Below are positions 8,650 to 17,562 of a DNA stretch of 44,173 nt, in pieces (position 1 is the first letter of the stretch; every line of letters begins with the position of its first letter). A model generated the notes under the pieces. That model was not told the DNA's origin. It saw only the letters and a list, made by a program, of their open reading frames with translations, and made no database searches. The stretch lies in the NCBI GenBank assembly GCA_014879655.1, contig JACSRS010000098.1, forward strand, positions 1 through 44,173, written 5' to 3'. Position numbers and translations under genes: made by a program. The DNA comes from Burkholderiaceae bacterium (GTDB taxonomy: Bacteria > Pseudomonadota > Gammaproteobacteria > Burkholderiales > Burkholderiaceae_C).

Positions 8650-9777
8650 ATGGCTGCGTCCCGGCCCGAAGACGCACCGTGCATCGGCTTGATGTCCGGC
8701 ACGTCCATGGACGGCGTCGACGGTGTGCTGCTGGATTTTCCCGCCCAAGGCCCCGCCGTGCAGGCCCACGCCTTCCGGCCTTTTGATGCGGTCCTGCGAG
8801 CGGAGTTGCTGGCCCTCAACCAGGCCGGGAGTAATGAACTGCATCGTGCAGCGCTGGCTGCCAATCGGCTAGTTGCCATCTATGCTGAGGTGGTCGCCGC
8901 GCTGCTGGCGCGGACCGGGCTCACAGCCGATGCGGTCGCTGCCATTGGCGCCCACGGCCAGACCGTGCGTCATCAGCCCGGCGCGCACGACGGCATCGGC
9001 TACACGATCCAGCTGAACAACCCGGCATTGCTGGCCGAGAGCACCGGTATCGATGTTGTGGCCGATTTCCGCAGCCGCGATGTGGCCGCTGGTGGCCAGG
9101 GTGCGCCACTCGTACCGATGTTCCACCGCGAGGTGTTCGCCCGGCCGGGTCGGACTGTCGGTGTGCTCAATATCGGCGGCATCTCCAACCTGACCGTGCT
9201 GGCCGCCAAGGGCACGGTGCTCGGATTCGACTGCGGGCCCGGCAATGCCCTGATGGATGGATGGTGCCAGCGCCACACCGGCAAGTCCTATGACGACGGT
9301 GGCTCGTGGGGTGCCAGTGGCACGGTGTTGCCGGCGCTGCTGGATCGCCTGCTGGCTGACCCTTTCATCCATGCCGACCCACCCAAAAGCACCGGTCGCG
9401 ATCTGTTCAACCTGCCGTGGCTTGAGGCGCAACTCGGTGGCTTGGAAGACACGCATCCCGCTGACGTACAGGCCACACTGCTGGCCTACACGGCGCAAAC
9501 CTGCGCGCTGGCAGTTCGAACCTCGACTGCAGGCTGTGAGCAACTGATCGTCTGCGGTGGTGGCGCGTACAACACCGGTCTAATGCAAGAACTGGCATCG
9601 CGGCTGCCAGATGTCGCGGTGGTCACTTCTGCCGAAGCCGGCATCGCACCGGACCAGGTGGAAGCGGCTGCTTTTGCCTGGCTGGCCCACAAGGCCGTGC
9701 GCCGCGAAACGACGAGCCTGAAAAGCATCACGGGCACCCGTGGTGCCCGTGTTCTCGGGGCCATCTACCCCCGCTGA
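8650..9777 (+). CDS. anmK: Anhydro-N-acetylmuramic acid kinase
   Basis: The 375-aa product starts with the AnmK signature GLMSGTSMDGVDGVLLDF and contains the sugar-kinase segments AIGAHGQTVRHQP, NIGGISNLTVL, GFDCGPGNALMD and CGGGAYN. AnmK opens and phosphorylates 1,6-anhydro-MurNAc to MurNAc-6-phosphate in peptidoglycan recycling. It lies 30 bp behind the M23 endopeptidase gene and is probably co-transcribed with it. Near its 3' end (9729-9751) the coding sequence can form a perfect 10-bp hairpin. Confidence 0.96.
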   Translation: MAASRPEDAPCIGLMSGTSMDGVDGVLLDFPAQGPAVQAHAFRPFDAVLRAELLALNQAGSNELHRAALAANRLVAIYAEVVAALLARTGLTADAVAAIGAHGQTVRHQPGAHDGIGYTIQLNNPALLAESTGIDVVADFRSRDVAAGGQGAPLVPMFHREVFARPGRTVGVLNIGGISNLTVLAAKGTVLGFDCGPGNALMDGWCQRHTGKSYDDGGSWGASGTVLPALLDRLLADPFIHADPPKSTGRDLFNLPWLEAQLGGLEDTHPADVQATLLAYTAQTCALAVRTSTAGCEQLIVCGGGAYNTGLMQELASRLPDVAVVTSAEAGIAPDQVEAAAFAWLAHKAVRRETTSLKSITGTRGARVLGAIYPR

Positions 9778-9819
9778 CCGGTCCGTAGACCGTGGTACGC
9801 CCGCGCCGCCCGCGACGGC

Positions 9820-10185
9820 TCAGGTCGAAAAAGACGACCCGCAACCACAAGTGGTGGTGGCGTTCGGGTTCTTGATGACGAACTGCGCGCCTTGCAGGTC
9901 TTCCTTGTAATCAATTTCCGCGCCAACCAGATACTGGTAGCTCATCGCGTCGATCAGCAGCGACACGCCGTTTTTTGTCATGGTCGTGTCGTCTTCGTTG
10001 GTGATCTCGTCGAAGGTGAAGCCGTACTGAAAACCCGAGCATCCGCCGCCCTGAACGAATACACGAAGCTTCAGATCCGGATTGCCCTCTTCGGCAATCA
10101 GATCGGCCACCTTGGCCGCCGCGCTGTCGGTGAACAGGATCGGCGACGGCATTTCGGTCTGCACATTTTCAGCTACGGCACTCAT
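9820..10185 (-). CDS. erpA: Iron-sulfur cluster insertion protein ErpA (A-type carrier)
   Basis: The 121-aa protein belongs to the HesB/IscA family. The three conserved cysteines are present: Cys49 in [10 protein letters not shown], and Cys113 and Cys115 in [10 protein letters not shown] near the C-terminus. A-type carriers deliver [4Fe-4S] clusters to apo-enzymes; the essential betaproteobacterial version is annotated ErpA. It converges on anmK with a 42-bp gap and lies downstream of the bactofilin gene. Confidence 0.94.
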   Translation of the reverse strand: MSAVAENVQTEMPSPILFTDSAAAKVADLIAEEGNPDLKLRVFVQGGGCSGFQYGFTFDEITNEDDTTMTKNGVSLLIDAMSYQYLVGAEIDYKEDLQGAQFVIKNPNATTTCGCGSSFST

Positions 10186-10242
10186 GGCACTCTCCAGAAA
10201 AACTTGAAGTCAAATCCTACAGCAAACCGGGGCGCACTGCGG

Positions 10243-10638
10243 TCAGGCGCCATTTGACGCCAGCTTCAGTGTGGGCTTTTCCGTCTCGCCCATCAGCGGC
10301 CTGAGCTGGCCTTCAATCGTCGCACCCTGATGCATCTCCAGCGCCTTGTAGCTCACATCGCCTTCGATGTGAGCCTTGGGCTGCAACTCCATCAGTTCCG
10401 TCGCCACCACCGGCCCGATGACGCGACCATTGATGATCACGTGTTCGGCATGAATCGCGCCCGTCACCGTTGCCGTCTCGGAAATGACCAGAATGCTCGG
10501 GTGCTCGGGTTGCGAGCGGATGTCGCCGACCACATCGCCATCAACCCGCAGACCCTCGGCAAAGGTGTAGTTGCCTTCAATCAGGCAGCCATGTGCGATC
10601 AGACTCTTGATGGGCGGTTGCTTCTTCTTCCCGAACAT
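10243..10638 (-). CDS. Bactofilin (polymer-forming cytoskeletal protein)
   Basis: The 131-aa protein is a compact bactofilin: a short basic N-terminus (MFGKKKQP), then a right-handed beta-helix core visible as successive short turns (LIEGNYTFAEGLRVDGDVVGDI, AEHVIINGRVIGPVVATE, AHIEGDVSYKALEMHQGATIEG) and a short tail. Bactofilins polymerise without nucleotide and help localise wall enzymes or shape the cell. It has a good AGGAG leader and is 39 bp behind a coiled-coil membrane protein gene on the same strand. Confidence 0.93.
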   Translation of the reverse strand: MFGKKKQPPIKSLIAHGCLIEGNYTFAEGLRVDGDVVGDIRSQPEHPSILVISETATVTGAIHAEHVIINGRVIGPVVATELMELQPKAHIEGDVSYKALEMHQGATIEGQLRPLMGETEKPTLKLASNGA

Positions 10639-10677
10639 GTGTGTCTCCTGTGGAATGACAGACCGTCGACGCGGCGC

Positions 10678-11394
10678 TCACATCGGCAGCAGCGTCACCG
10701 TCTGCACGGCGCGCGTGCTGGCGCCATCAATCAATTTGGCCGAAACTGTTTTTACCACGGTCTGGGGCGGCAGGTCGAACAACCCTTCCAGCCGCCGGTA
10801 CAAGCGCACCTGGATCGGTTGCGCGCCACCTGGCAGGGTCTGGTTCCAGGGTTTGCCGTTCTGCATACCCGAAAAGCTGATCTCCAGCTTGCCGCTGAAT
10901 TCGCCCGCGCTGCGGGCCGGCTGAATCACCAGCACCTGCCACTTGAGCTGTGTACCGCTGATGGTTTCGGCCTGCAGGCCCCTGATCGCAATGCCTTCGC
11001 CGCTGCCGGTGGGCAACAACTTTTCGAAGAACCCGAGGTCGTCGCGTAGCGACCGGTTTTCCGATTCCAGTTGCTTGAGCTGGGCGGCCAGGCGCTCACG
11101 CGCCACTTTTTCGGCTGTCAGCAGGCTGTCTGCCGTGTTCGCAACCGACCGAGTCTGGTTGGCTTCAGCGCGTAGCGCCACCACCTCGGCACGCAGCTTG
11201 AGCAGTTCTTCCTCGGAGTGGGAATCCAGCCCGGCAATACCCTTGCCGAACTCGAAGGCCCACAGCGCGATCGCCGCACAGAAACCGAGCACGATGGCCG
11301 CCAGCGCCCAGCGCAGCGGCCAAGGCAAGGCACTGCGCACCGCAACGCGCGGGGCGCTGATGGTCAACCGGCGACGGAGCAATCGCAATCGCAT
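10678..11394 (-). CDS. Single-pass coiled-coil membrane protein (DUF6776-like)
   Basis: The 238-aa protein has a basic cytoplasmic N-terminus (MRLRLLRRR), one membrane helix (~residues 27-47), a coiled coil (~60-120, rich in Glu, Leu, Arg and Ala) and a C-terminal beta-rich domain. It resembles a family I know from Burkholderiales as DUF6776, whose function is not established. It immediately precedes bactofilin on the same strand, so a role connected with the envelope or bactofilin assembly is possible but is inference only. Confidence 0.75.
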   Translation of the reverse strand: MRLRLLRRRLTISAPRVAVRSALPWPLRWALAAIVLGFCAAIALWAFEFGKGIAGLDSHSEEELLKLRAEVVALRAEANQTRSVANTADSLLTAEKVARERLAAQLKQLESENRSLRDDLGFFEKLLPTGSGEGIAIRGLQAETISGTQLKWQVLVIQPARSAGEFSGKLEISFSGMQNGKPWNQTLPGGAQPIQVRLYRRLEGLFDLPPQTVVKTVSAKLIDGASTRAVQTVTLLPM

Positions 11395-11431
11395 GGAAGC
11401 TGTGAACTGTGCAAAGAACGCTCACCATACA

Positions 11432-11466
11432 ACAAAGCCGCTGCAAGCGAACTTGAGCGGCTTTGT
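11432..11466 (-). terminator. Hairpin terminator after rplM-rpsI
   Basis: ACAAAGCCGCT and AGCGGCTTTGT are perfect 11-bp arms. An inner CAAG/CTTG pair closes on a four-base loop, leaving one bulged G. The hairpin starts 20 bp past the rpsI stop. The T-tract after it is weak (TTTGTTGT on the minus strand). Confidence 0.7.
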
Positions 11467-11485
11467 CGTAGCAGGAAAAAGCGGA

Positions 11486-11878
11486 TCAGCGCTTCGAGAA
11501 CTGCTTGGCGCGGCGGGCGCCGTGCAGACCGACTTTCTTGCGTTCCACTTCGCGGGCGTCGCGAGTCACGAAACCGGCCTGGCTGAGCGCAGGCTTGAGC
11601 GTCTCGTCATAGTCGATCAGCGCGCGCGTGATGCCGTGGCGGGTTGCGCCGGCCTGGCCGGATTCGCCACCACCGTGCACGTTGACCTGAATGTCGAAAG
11701 ATTCGACATGGTTGGTCAAAAACAGCGGCTGGCGAGCGATCATGATCGAGGTCTGGCGGCCGAAGTAGGACTGGATGTCCTTGCCGTTGACCGTGATCTT
11801 GCCGGTGCCTTTTTTCAGAAAAACGCGGGCGACGCTGGACTTGCGACGGCCGGTTCCATTGTTCCAATCACCAATCAT
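11486..11878 (-). CDS. rpsI: 30S ribosomal protein S9
   Basis: The 130-aa product matches bacterial S9 from [14 protein letters not shown] to the basic C-terminus [17 protein letters not shown], whose final Lys-Arg contacts P-site tRNA. The segment [18 protein letters not shown] is diagnostic. The gene is 11 bp behind rplM and the two form the usual L13-S9 operon. Confidence 0.98.
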   Translation of the reverse strand: MIGDWNNGTGRRKSSVARVFLKKGTGKITVNGKDIQSYFGRQTSIMIARQPLFLTNHVESFDIQVNVHGGGESGQAGATRHGITRALIDYDETLKPALSQAGFVTRDAREVERKKVGLHGARRAKQFSKR

Positions 11879-11889
11879 CTCAAGGCTCC

Positions 11890-12318
11890 TTAGATTTCCA
11901 GCACTTTGGGCTGTTGGGCGGTATGCGGGTGCTCGGCGCCACCGTAAACCTTGAGTTTCTTGATCATCGCGTAGCCAAGCGGACCTTTGGGCAGCATGCC
12001 CTTGACGGCCTTTTCCAGCGCGCGGCCGGGATGCTTGGCTTGCATGTCGCGGAAATTGGTGCTTGAAATACCGCCCGGATAACCGGAGTGGCGGTAATAG
12101 ATCTTGTCGGTGGACTTGGCACCGGTCACACGCAACTGGGATGCGTTGATGATGACCAGGTAATCACCGGTGTCGACGTGAGGCGTATAAATGGCCTTGT
12201 GTTTGCCGCGCAAACGGAGAGCAACTTCGCTGGCTACTCGTCCGAGGACCTTATCGGTCGCGTCAATCACAAACCACTCGTGCGTCACGTCAGCTGCCTT
12301 GGCGCTGAACGTTTTCAT
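11890..12318 (-). CDS. rplM: 50S ribosomal protein L13
   Basis: The 142-aa product is full-length L13: [49 protein letters not shown] and [12 protein letters not shown] are all present. It is the first gene of the rplM-rpsI operon, with a predicted sigma-70 promoter ~160 bp upstream, leaving a long untranslated leader. L13 is autoregulated in E. coli; whether this leader plays that part is unknown. Confidence 0.98.
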   Translation of the reverse strand: MKTFSAKAADVTHEWFVIDATDKVLGRVASEVALRLRGKHKAIYTPHVDTGDYLVIINASQLRVTGAKSTDKIYYRHSGYPGGISSTNFRDMQAKHPGRALEKAVKGMLPKGPLGYAMIKKLKVYGGAEHPHTAQQPKVLEI

Positions 12319-12475
12319 GAGTTTTCTCTACAGAAGTTGGTTTGGCGGACTCTTTTCTGCGGTCGGTGTTCTTCTGATGAGAACCTCTTAGGCAGTACTT
12401 GCCGGCAAAAAGGGCCTTTTCAAACCCTGACACCAGCCTTCGCCGCGGAGTCACATGAGCGCTGCGAAGCCCTGC

Positions 12476-12505
12476 ATTATACGAAGAATCGGCCCAATCC
12501 GGCAA
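12476..12505 (-). promoter_or_regulatory. Sigma-70-type promoter for rplM-rpsI
   Basis: On the minus strand TTGCCG (12500-12505) and TATAAT (12476-12481) are separated by 18 bp. Transcription would begin near 12470, giving a ~150-nt leader before rplM. I see no classical riboswitch or terminator in that leader. Confidence 0.65.
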
Positions 12506-12545
12506 ATACATGCACCTGGGGGCTGCCAGCGGTTACCATGCCCGC

Positions 12546-13520
12546 ATGTTCAGCTACCGCCATGCCTTCCATGCCGGCAACCACGCTGATGTGCTCAAGC
12601 ACCTCACCCTGATCGCCACGCTCCAACACCTGATGCTCAAGCCCACCGGGCTGACGCTGATCGACACGCATGCCGGCGCGGGGCTCTACCGGCTGGACAG
12701 CGATTTCACCGCGACATCGGGCGAAGCCCAGGACGGAATCGTGAAGCTGGCGGCGGCGACGGGGGGTGCGGCGGCAAAAAACTCGAAATCCAAACAAGAT
12801 TTGCAGCTATCCAGCGTCAAATCGTCCGATGACGCTACTAAGCCTGAAGCAACCGCGCTGCAGGAATATCTGGCGCTGATCCGCACCTTCAACACCGATG
12901 GCGTGCTGCGCGTCTACCCGGGCTCGCCGTTCGTGATGGCGCAACTGCTGCGCACCGAGGCGCGCGACAAGCTCAAGCTGTTCGAGATGCACCCGACCGA
13001 CAGCAAGCTGCTGGCCGCCAACATCGCCCAGCTGGAAGCCGGCCGGCAGGTTGCTGTCACCCGCCAGGACGGGTTCGAGAGCCTGAAAGCGCTGCTGCCG
13101 CCGCCGAACCGGCGGGCGCTGGTGCTGATCGACCCCAGCTACGAACTCAAGCAGGACTACGCACGGGTGCTGACCTGCATGCAGGACAGCCTGAAGCGCT
13201 TCCCGACCGGCAGCTACATGATCTGGTACCCGGTCATTCCCCGGCCGGAAGCGCACGATCTGCCGCGCCGTCTCAAGACCCTGGCCACGCAGAACGTCCG
13301 CTCGTGGCTGCACACGACACTGGCCATCGGCTCCGAAGAAGCCACCGCGACGCCGCTAACGGCCGGCGAACCCCGCCGCCCCGGGCTGCGCGCCAGCGGT
13401 GTGTTCGTCATCAATCCGCCGCACACCCTCGCCGCCAGGCTGCGCGAATCGCTGCCCGACGTGCTGGCGGCGCTCGGCCGCGGCGCCGGCAAGGGCTGGA
13501 CCGTCGACGCCGGCGGTTGA
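12546..13520 (+). CDS. rlmJ: 23S rRNA (adenine2030-N6)-methyltransferase RlmJ
   Basis: The 324-aa protein begins [19 protein letters not shown], the family N-terminus, which fixes the start at 12546 rather than 12510. The SAM-binding segment [12 protein letters not shown], the catalytic motif IV as DPSYE (DPPYE in E. coli) and the C-terminal VINPPHTL are present. Between [11 protein letters not shown] and [11 protein letters not shown] it carries ~25 extra residues rich in Lys, Ser and Asp compared with E. coli RlmJ; this linker is encoded by dispersed-repeat DNA. TACCAT lies 6 nt before the ATG and no Shine-Dalgarno is seen. Confidence 0.92.
   Translation: MFSYRHAFHAGNHADVLKHLTLIATLQHLMLKPTGLTLIDTHAGAGLYRLDSDFTATSGEAQDGIVKLAAATGGAAAKNSKSKQDLQLSSVKSSDDATKPEATALQEYLALIRTFNTDGVLRVYPGSPFVMAQLLRTEARDKLKLFEMHPTDSKLLAANIAQLEAGRQVAVTRQDGFESLKALLPPPNRRALVLIDPSYELKQDYARVLTCMQDSLKRFPTGSYMIWYPVIPRPEAHDLPRRLKTLATQNVRSWLHTTLAIGSEEATATPLTAGEPRRPGLRASGVFVINPPHTLAARLRESLPDVLAALGRGAGKGWTVDAGG
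12779..12850 (+). repeat. Dispersed short repeat, copy 2 (inside rlmJ)
   Basis: CCAGCGTC at 12811, 15 bases, then GCTACTAA. The copy lies in the sense orientation inside rlmJ and keeps the frame, encoding a Ser/Lys/Asp-rich linker absent from E. coli RlmJ. The flanks are more AT-rich than the gene. Confidence 0.65.
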
Positions 13521-13555
13521 TCCGCCAAACCGGAAACCTGAGGGTTTTCAGTTAG

Positions 13556-13571
13556 CCGACCAATCGGTCGG
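13556..13571. promoter_or_regulatory. Palindromic operator before paaA (TetR/PaaR type)
   Basis: CCGACC-AATC-GGTCGG is a perfect inverted repeat just upstream of the paaA -10. Phenylacetate genes in Burkholderiales are commonly repressed by the TetR-family regulator PaaR at palindromes of this kind (CGACC...GGTCG), with phenylacetyl-CoA as inducer. Binding here would cover the spacer and -35 region. Confidence 0.6.
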
Positions 13572-13576
13572 TGAAT

Positions 13577-13585
13577 TGCTATACT
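13577..13585 (+). promoter_or_regulatory. Extended -10 promoter of paaABCDE
   Basis: TGCTATACT is an extended -10 (TGn followed by TATACT at 13580-13585), with no good -35 element. It lies 41 bp before the paaA start and directly behind the palindrome. Confidence 0.55.
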
Positions 13586-13626
13586 GCGCTTTCCGCACCG
13601 CTGGTGCAGGCGCAGGAGACGAATCC

Positions 13627-14658
13627 ATGTACACCCAGTCCTTCAACGTGCAGGACAACGCCGACGACGCCAAGCGCGCCGGCATCAAGGCCGTTTCAAG
13701 GCCTTTGACCGAATCGGAACTGGCGCTGCAGGCGCGGTTTGATGCCCGCATCGATGCCGACGAAAAGATCGAGCCCAAAGACTGGATGCCCGATGCCTAC
13801 CGCAAGACGCTGGTGCGTCAGATCAGCCAGCACGCGCACAGCGAGATCGTCGGCATGCTGCCCGAGGGCAACTGGATCAGCCGCGCGCCCAGCCTCAAGC
13901 GCAAGGCCATCCTGATCGCCAAGGTACAGGACGAAGGCGGCCACGGGCTCTACCTTTACAGCGCCGCCGAGACCCTGGGCACCAGCCGCGACCAGATGCT
14001 GGGCGCCCTGCACAGCGGCAAGGCCAAATACAGCTCCATCTTCAACTACCCCACGCTGAACTGGGCCGACGTGGGCGTGATCGGCTGGCTGGTTGATGGC
14101 GCCGCCATCATGAACCAGATCCCGTTGTGCCGCTGCAGCTACGGCCCCTATGCGCGGGCGATGATCCGCGTCTGCAAGGAAGAGTCCTTCCACCAGCGCC
14201 AGGGCTACGAGGCCTTGCTGGTCATGATGCAGGGCACCGCTGCGCAAAAGGCCATGGTGCAGGACGCGGTGAACCGCTGGTGGTGGAAGTGCCTGGCCAT
14301 GTTCGGCCCGCCCGACTCGGACAGCCCGCACAGCGCCCAGGGCATGCGCTGGGGCATCAAGCGCATCTCCAACGACGACCTGCGCCAGAAATTCATCGAT
14401 GCCACCGTGCCGCAGGCCGAGGTGCTGGGTGTGACCCTGCCCGACCCCCAGCTGCGGTGGAATGAACAGCTTGGCCACTACGACCATGGCGAAATCGACT
14501 GGGACGAGTTCTGGTCCACCGTCAACGGCAACGGCCCGTGCAACCGCGAGCGCCTGGCCACCCGGGTGAAAGCCCACGACGACGGCCAGTGGGTGCGAGA
14601 CGCCGCACTGGCCCATGCCCGCAAACAGCAACAACGCAACCTGAAGGAGGCCGCATGA
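13627..14658 (+). CDS. paaA: 1,2-phenylacetyl-CoA epoxidase, catalytic subunit PaaA
   Basis: The 343-aa product is the ferritin-like di-iron subunit of the multicomponent epoxidase, which converts phenylacetyl-CoA to the 1,2-epoxide with O2 and NADPH. Iron-ligand regions are recognisable as [17 protein letters not shown] and [16 protein letters not shown] (ExxH pairs). ATG 13627 has AGGAG upstream and begins MYTQSFN; the much longer open frame is a shadow overlapping rlmJ. It heads a tight operon and ends overlapping paaB (ATGA). Confidence 0.96.
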   Translation: MYTQSFNVQDNADDAKRAGIKAVSRPLTESELALQARFDARIDADEKIEPKDWMPDAYRKTLVRQISQHAHSEIVGMLPEGNWISRAPSLKRKAILIAKVQDEGGHGLYLYSAAETLGTSRDQMLGALHSGKAKYSSIFNYPTLNWADVGVIGWLVDGAAIMNQIPLCRCSYGPYARAMIRVCKEESFHQRQGYEALLVMMQGTAAQKAMVQDAVNRWWWKCLAMFGPPDSDSPHSAQGMRWGIKRISNDDLRQKFIDATVPQAEVLGVTLPDPQLRWNEQLGHYDHGEIDWDEFWSTVNGNGPCNRERLATRVKAHDDGQWVRDAALAHARKQQQRNLKEAA

Positions 14659-14975
14659 GCACCCTGGCAGACATACCGACCAACACCCCGGCGCTGAAGG
14701 AATGGCCGCTGTGGGAAGTTTTCGTGCGCAGCAAGCAGGGGCTTGAGCACAAGCACTGCGGCAGCCTGCACGCCAGCGACGCCCAGCATGCGCTGCAGAT
14801 GGCGCGTGATGTCTACACCCGCCGTCAGGAAGGCGTGAGCATCTGGGTCGTGCCGTCGGCAACGATCACCGCCAGCGAGCCGGACGACAAGGCTGAACTG
14901 TTCGAACCGGCTGCCGACAAGATCTACCGGCACCCGACGTTCTACGACATTCCCGAAGCCGTGGGGCACATGTGA
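14655..14975 (+). CDS. paaB: 1,2-phenylacetyl-CoA epoxidase subunit PaaB
   Basis: The 106-aa small subunit has the family core [40 protein letters not shown] and the C-terminal [18 protein letters not shown]. PaaB is a non-catalytic structural subunit proposed to bridge PaaA-PaaC to the reductase. Its start overlaps the paaA stop and its stop overlaps paaC. Confidence 0.95.
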   Translation: MSTLADIPTNTPALKEWPLWEVFVRSKQGLEHKHCGSLHASDAQHALQMARDVYTRRQEGVSIWVVPSATITASEPDDKAELFEPAADKIYRHPTFYDIPEAVGHM

Positions 14976-15781
14976 TGACGGCCACGGCAATCGCTACAAC
15001 CGCACCGGTCGACTACCTGCTCCATCTGGCGGACAGCGCACTGATCCTGGGTCAGCGCAACGCCGAGTGGTGCGGGCACGGCCCGGTGCTGGAAGAAGAC
15101 CTCGCGCTGGCCAACAACAGTCTGGACCTCATCGGGCAGGCGCGCCTGCTGTACCAGTACGCCGCCGAACAGATGGGGGATGGCGCCAGCGAAGACAGCC
15201 TGGCCTATTTCCGTGATGTGCCGGACTTTCGCAACTACACCTTGCTGGAGTTGCCGCACACCCCGCCGCTGGCCGCGACTGCAGCCGGCGACCGCGACTA
15301 CGCGACGACCATCGTGCGCAATTTCCTCTACAGCGCCTGGATGGCCCTGCAATGGGACCGCCTGCAGCGCTCGCCCGACGAACGGCTGGCCGCCATTGCC
15401 GCCAAGTCGCTGAAGGAGGTTAAGTACCACCTGCGCCACGCCCGCGACTGGCTGGTGCGGCTGGGCGACGGCACCGACGAGTCGCATACGCGCGCGCAGG
15501 CCGCGCTGGACCACCTGTTCCCTTACACCGAGGAGTTCTGGACCGCCAGCGACGCTGAAACCGCCGCCGTCGACGCCGGCATCTGCGAGCCGGCGGACAC
15601 GCTGAAAGCCGACTGGAACACCCTGGTCGATGCCGCGCTGGCGCAGGCCACGCTGCAGCGCCCCCCGGAACACACGGGTTATGTGGCGCAAGGCAAACAG
15701 GGGCTGCATTCCGAGCACCTTGGCTTTGTACTGGCCGAGATGCAATGTCTGGCACGTGCCCATCCGGGCGCCAGCTGGTAA
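14975..15781 (+). CDS. paaC: 1,2-phenylacetyl-CoA epoxidase subunit PaaC
   Basis: The 268-aa protein is the structural ferritin-like partner of PaaA: LADSALILGQRNAEWCGHGP, EDLALANNSLDLIGQARLLY and KSLKEVKYHLRHARDWLVRLGDG are family segments. It forms the PaaAC core and binds no catalytic iron. ATG 14975 shares its A with the paaB stop; a GTG one codon earlier is the alternative start. Confidence 0.95.
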   Translation: MTATAIATTAPVDYLLHLADSALILGQRNAEWCGHGPVLEEDLALANNSLDLIGQARLLYQYAAEQMGDGASEDSLAYFRDVPDFRNYTLLELPHTPPLAATAAGDRDYATTIVRNFLYSAWMALQWDRLQRSPDERLAAIAAKSLKEVKYHLRHARDWLVRLGDGTDESHTRAQAALDHLFPYTEEFWTASDAETAAVDAGICEPADTLKADWNTLVDAALAQATLQRPPEHTGYVAQGKQGLHSEHLGFVLAEMQCLARAHPGASW

Positions 15782-15797
15782 CCACTCCGCCCGCCGC

Positions 15798-16349
15798 ATG
15801 CCCGTCGAAACTCCCACCCACCAGCCCGCCGCGCCTGCTGGTGTGCATGGGCGCATCTGGGCGGCGCTGGAAGCCCTGACCGATCCCGAAATCCCGGTCG
15901 TCACGCTGCGTGAACTGGGTATCCTGCGTGACGTGCGGGATGGCACCCAGGGGGTGGAGGTGGTGATCACGCCCACCTACAGCGGCTGCCCGGCGATGAG
16001 CCAGATCGAAGACGACGTGCGCGCCACCCTGGCCGCCATCGGCGTTGACGCCACTGTGGTGACGCAGCTGGCGCCCGCATGGACCACCGACTGGATGAGC
16101 GACGCCGCCCGCGAAAAGCTGCGCGCCTGGGGCATCGCACCGCCACAATGCGGCAGTCACAGTGCCGCCGGCGGCGCGCAAAGCGTGATCCGGTTTGCCG
16201 CTGCGCCCCTCGACAAAGCCGACGTGCCTTGCCCGCGCTGCGGCTCGACCAACACCACGGAAACCTCGCACTTCGGCTCCACAGCCTGCAAGGCGCTCTA
16301 TCGCTGCCTGGACTGCGAAGAGCCGTTCGACTACTTCAAGCCCTACTGA
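15798..16349 (+). CDS. paaD: 1,2-phenylacetyl-CoA epoxidase maturation protein PaaD
   Basis: The 183-aa protein (PaaJ in some species) has an N-terminal MIP18/DUF59 domain (LEALTDPEIPVVTLRELGIL, ITPTYSGCPAM) and a C-terminal zinc ribbon (CPRCGSTNT and CLDCEEPFDYFKPY). It is thought to assist Fe-S or di-iron maturation of the epoxidase. It starts 16 bp after paaC and precedes paaE. Confidence 0.94.
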   Translation: MPVETPTHQPAAPAGVHGRIWAALEALTDPEIPVVTLRELGILRDVRDGTQGVEVVITPTYSGCPAMSQIEDDVRATLAAIGVDATVVTQLAPAWTTDWMSDAAREKLRAWGIAPPQCGSHSAAGGAQSVIRFAAAPLDKADVPCPRCGSTNTTETSHFGSTACKALYRCLDCEEPFDYFKPY

Positions 16350-16383
16350 TTCAACCCACGGATCGCACCGGACGCGCACCACC

Positions 16384-17490
16384 ATGACCGCTTCACCCCG
16401 CTTTCACGACCTCCCCATTGCCCGCATCAGCCTGGAGGCGGCAGGTGCCGTTGCCATCACAATGCGAATTCCGGAGGAACTGCGCGAGACGTTTGCATTC
16501 GAACCGGGACAGTTCGTCACCCTGCGGGCGCAGATCAACGGCACCGATGTGCGGCGCAGCTATTCGATCTGCAGCACCCGCCGGCGCCTGGCCCAGCGCA
16601 GCGAGCTGGAGGTGGGCATCCGCCCGATGGAAGGTGGCGTCTTTTCCAACTGGGCGGCCACGGCGCTCAAGCCCGGCGACACCTTGTCGGTGATGCCGCC
16701 GGACGGTCGTTTTGTCTCCCGACGCCCGCGCGCGCTGCACCGGGTGGGCTTTGCGGCCGGGTCCGGCATCACGCCCATCCTGTCCATCATGACCAGCACG
16801 CTCGAAGAGCAGCCCGAAACCAAGTTCACGCTGGTCTACGGCAATCGCCGCATGGACAGCGTGATGTTCAACGAAGCGCTGCAGGACCTGAAAGACCGCT
16901 ACCCCGACCGGCTGACGCTGATCCACATCCTGTCGCGCCAGGCACAGGAGGTTGACCTGCTGCAGGGCCGCATCGACGGCGACAAGGTGCGCGAGCTGGT
17001 TCGCACGCTGCTGCCGGTCGCCAGCATGGACGAGGTTTTCATCTGCGGACCCGAAGCGATGATCGAAGCCACCGAAAAAGCCCTGCTGGACGCCGGTGTC
17101 AAGCCCGAACGCCTGCACACCGAGCGGTTCACCTCGCCCACGCTGGAGGCCCTGAGCCCCGAGGCGCGCAAGGCGGCCGTTGCCAGCCACAAGCGCGCCG
17201 AGGGGGACGGCAGTGTTGCGCTGACCGTGATGCTCGACGGCAAGCCGCACGAGCTGCGCATGTCGCCGCAGGATCGTGTGCTCGACGTCGCGCTGGCCGC
17301 CGGGCTGGACCTGCCATATTCATGCCGCGGCGGTGTCTGCTGCACCTGCCGTGCCAAGGTGCTGGAAGGCAGCGTGCAGATGGAAAAGAACTTCACGCTG
17401 GAGCCCTGGGAAACGGAAAAGGGCTTTGTGCTGAGTTGCCAGGCGCGGCCCACCAGCGACAAGGTCGTCGTCAGCTACGACGAACGCTGA
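16384..17490 (+). CDS. paaE: 1,2-phenylacetyl-CoA epoxidase reductase PaaE
   Basis: The 368-aa electron-transfer subunit has an FAD-binding domain (RRSYSICS near residue 60), an NAD(P)H domain (GFAAGSGITPILSI) and a C-terminal plant-type [2Fe-2S] ferredoxin domain with ligands Cys314, Cys319, Cys322 and Cys352 (SCRGGVCCTC, LSCQA). It passes electrons from NADPH to the PaaA di-iron centre. It is the last gene of the operon and is followed by a strong hairpin terminator. No paaF-K or paaZ gene is in the window. Confidence 0.96.
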   Translation: MTASPRFHDLPIARISLEAAGAVAITMRIPEELRETFAFEPGQFVTLRAQINGTDVRRSYSICSTRRRLAQRSELEVGIRPMEGGVFSNWAATALKPGDTLSVMPPDGRFVSRRPRALHRVGFAAGSGITPILSIMTSTLEEQPETKFTLVYGNRRMDSVMFNEALQDLKDRYPDRLTLIHILSRQAQEVDLLQGRIDGDKVRELVRTLLPVASMDEVFICGPEAMIEATEKALLDAGVKPERLHTERFTSPTLEALSPEARKAAVASHKRAEGDGSVALTVMLDGKPHELRMSPQDRVLDVALAAGLDLPYSCRGGVCCTCRAKVLEGSVQMEKNFTLEPWETEKGFVLSCQARPTSDKVVVSYDER

Positions 17491-17507
17491 CCCGCCCGGA
17501 CCCGCTC

Positions 17508-17540
17508 AAGAAAAAACCCCGCATCGCGGGGTTTTTCTTG
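17508..17540. terminator. Bidirectional rho-independent terminator (paaE / metY)
   Basis: CCCCGC-ATC-GCGGGG forms the stem, flanked by an A-run on the left and TTTTT on the right. The symmetry extends to CAAGAAAA...TTTTCTTG, so it can stop both paaABCDE from the left and metY from the right. Confidence 0.92.
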
Positions 17541-17562
17541 TCAGTCGGCCGCAGACCGCGGA

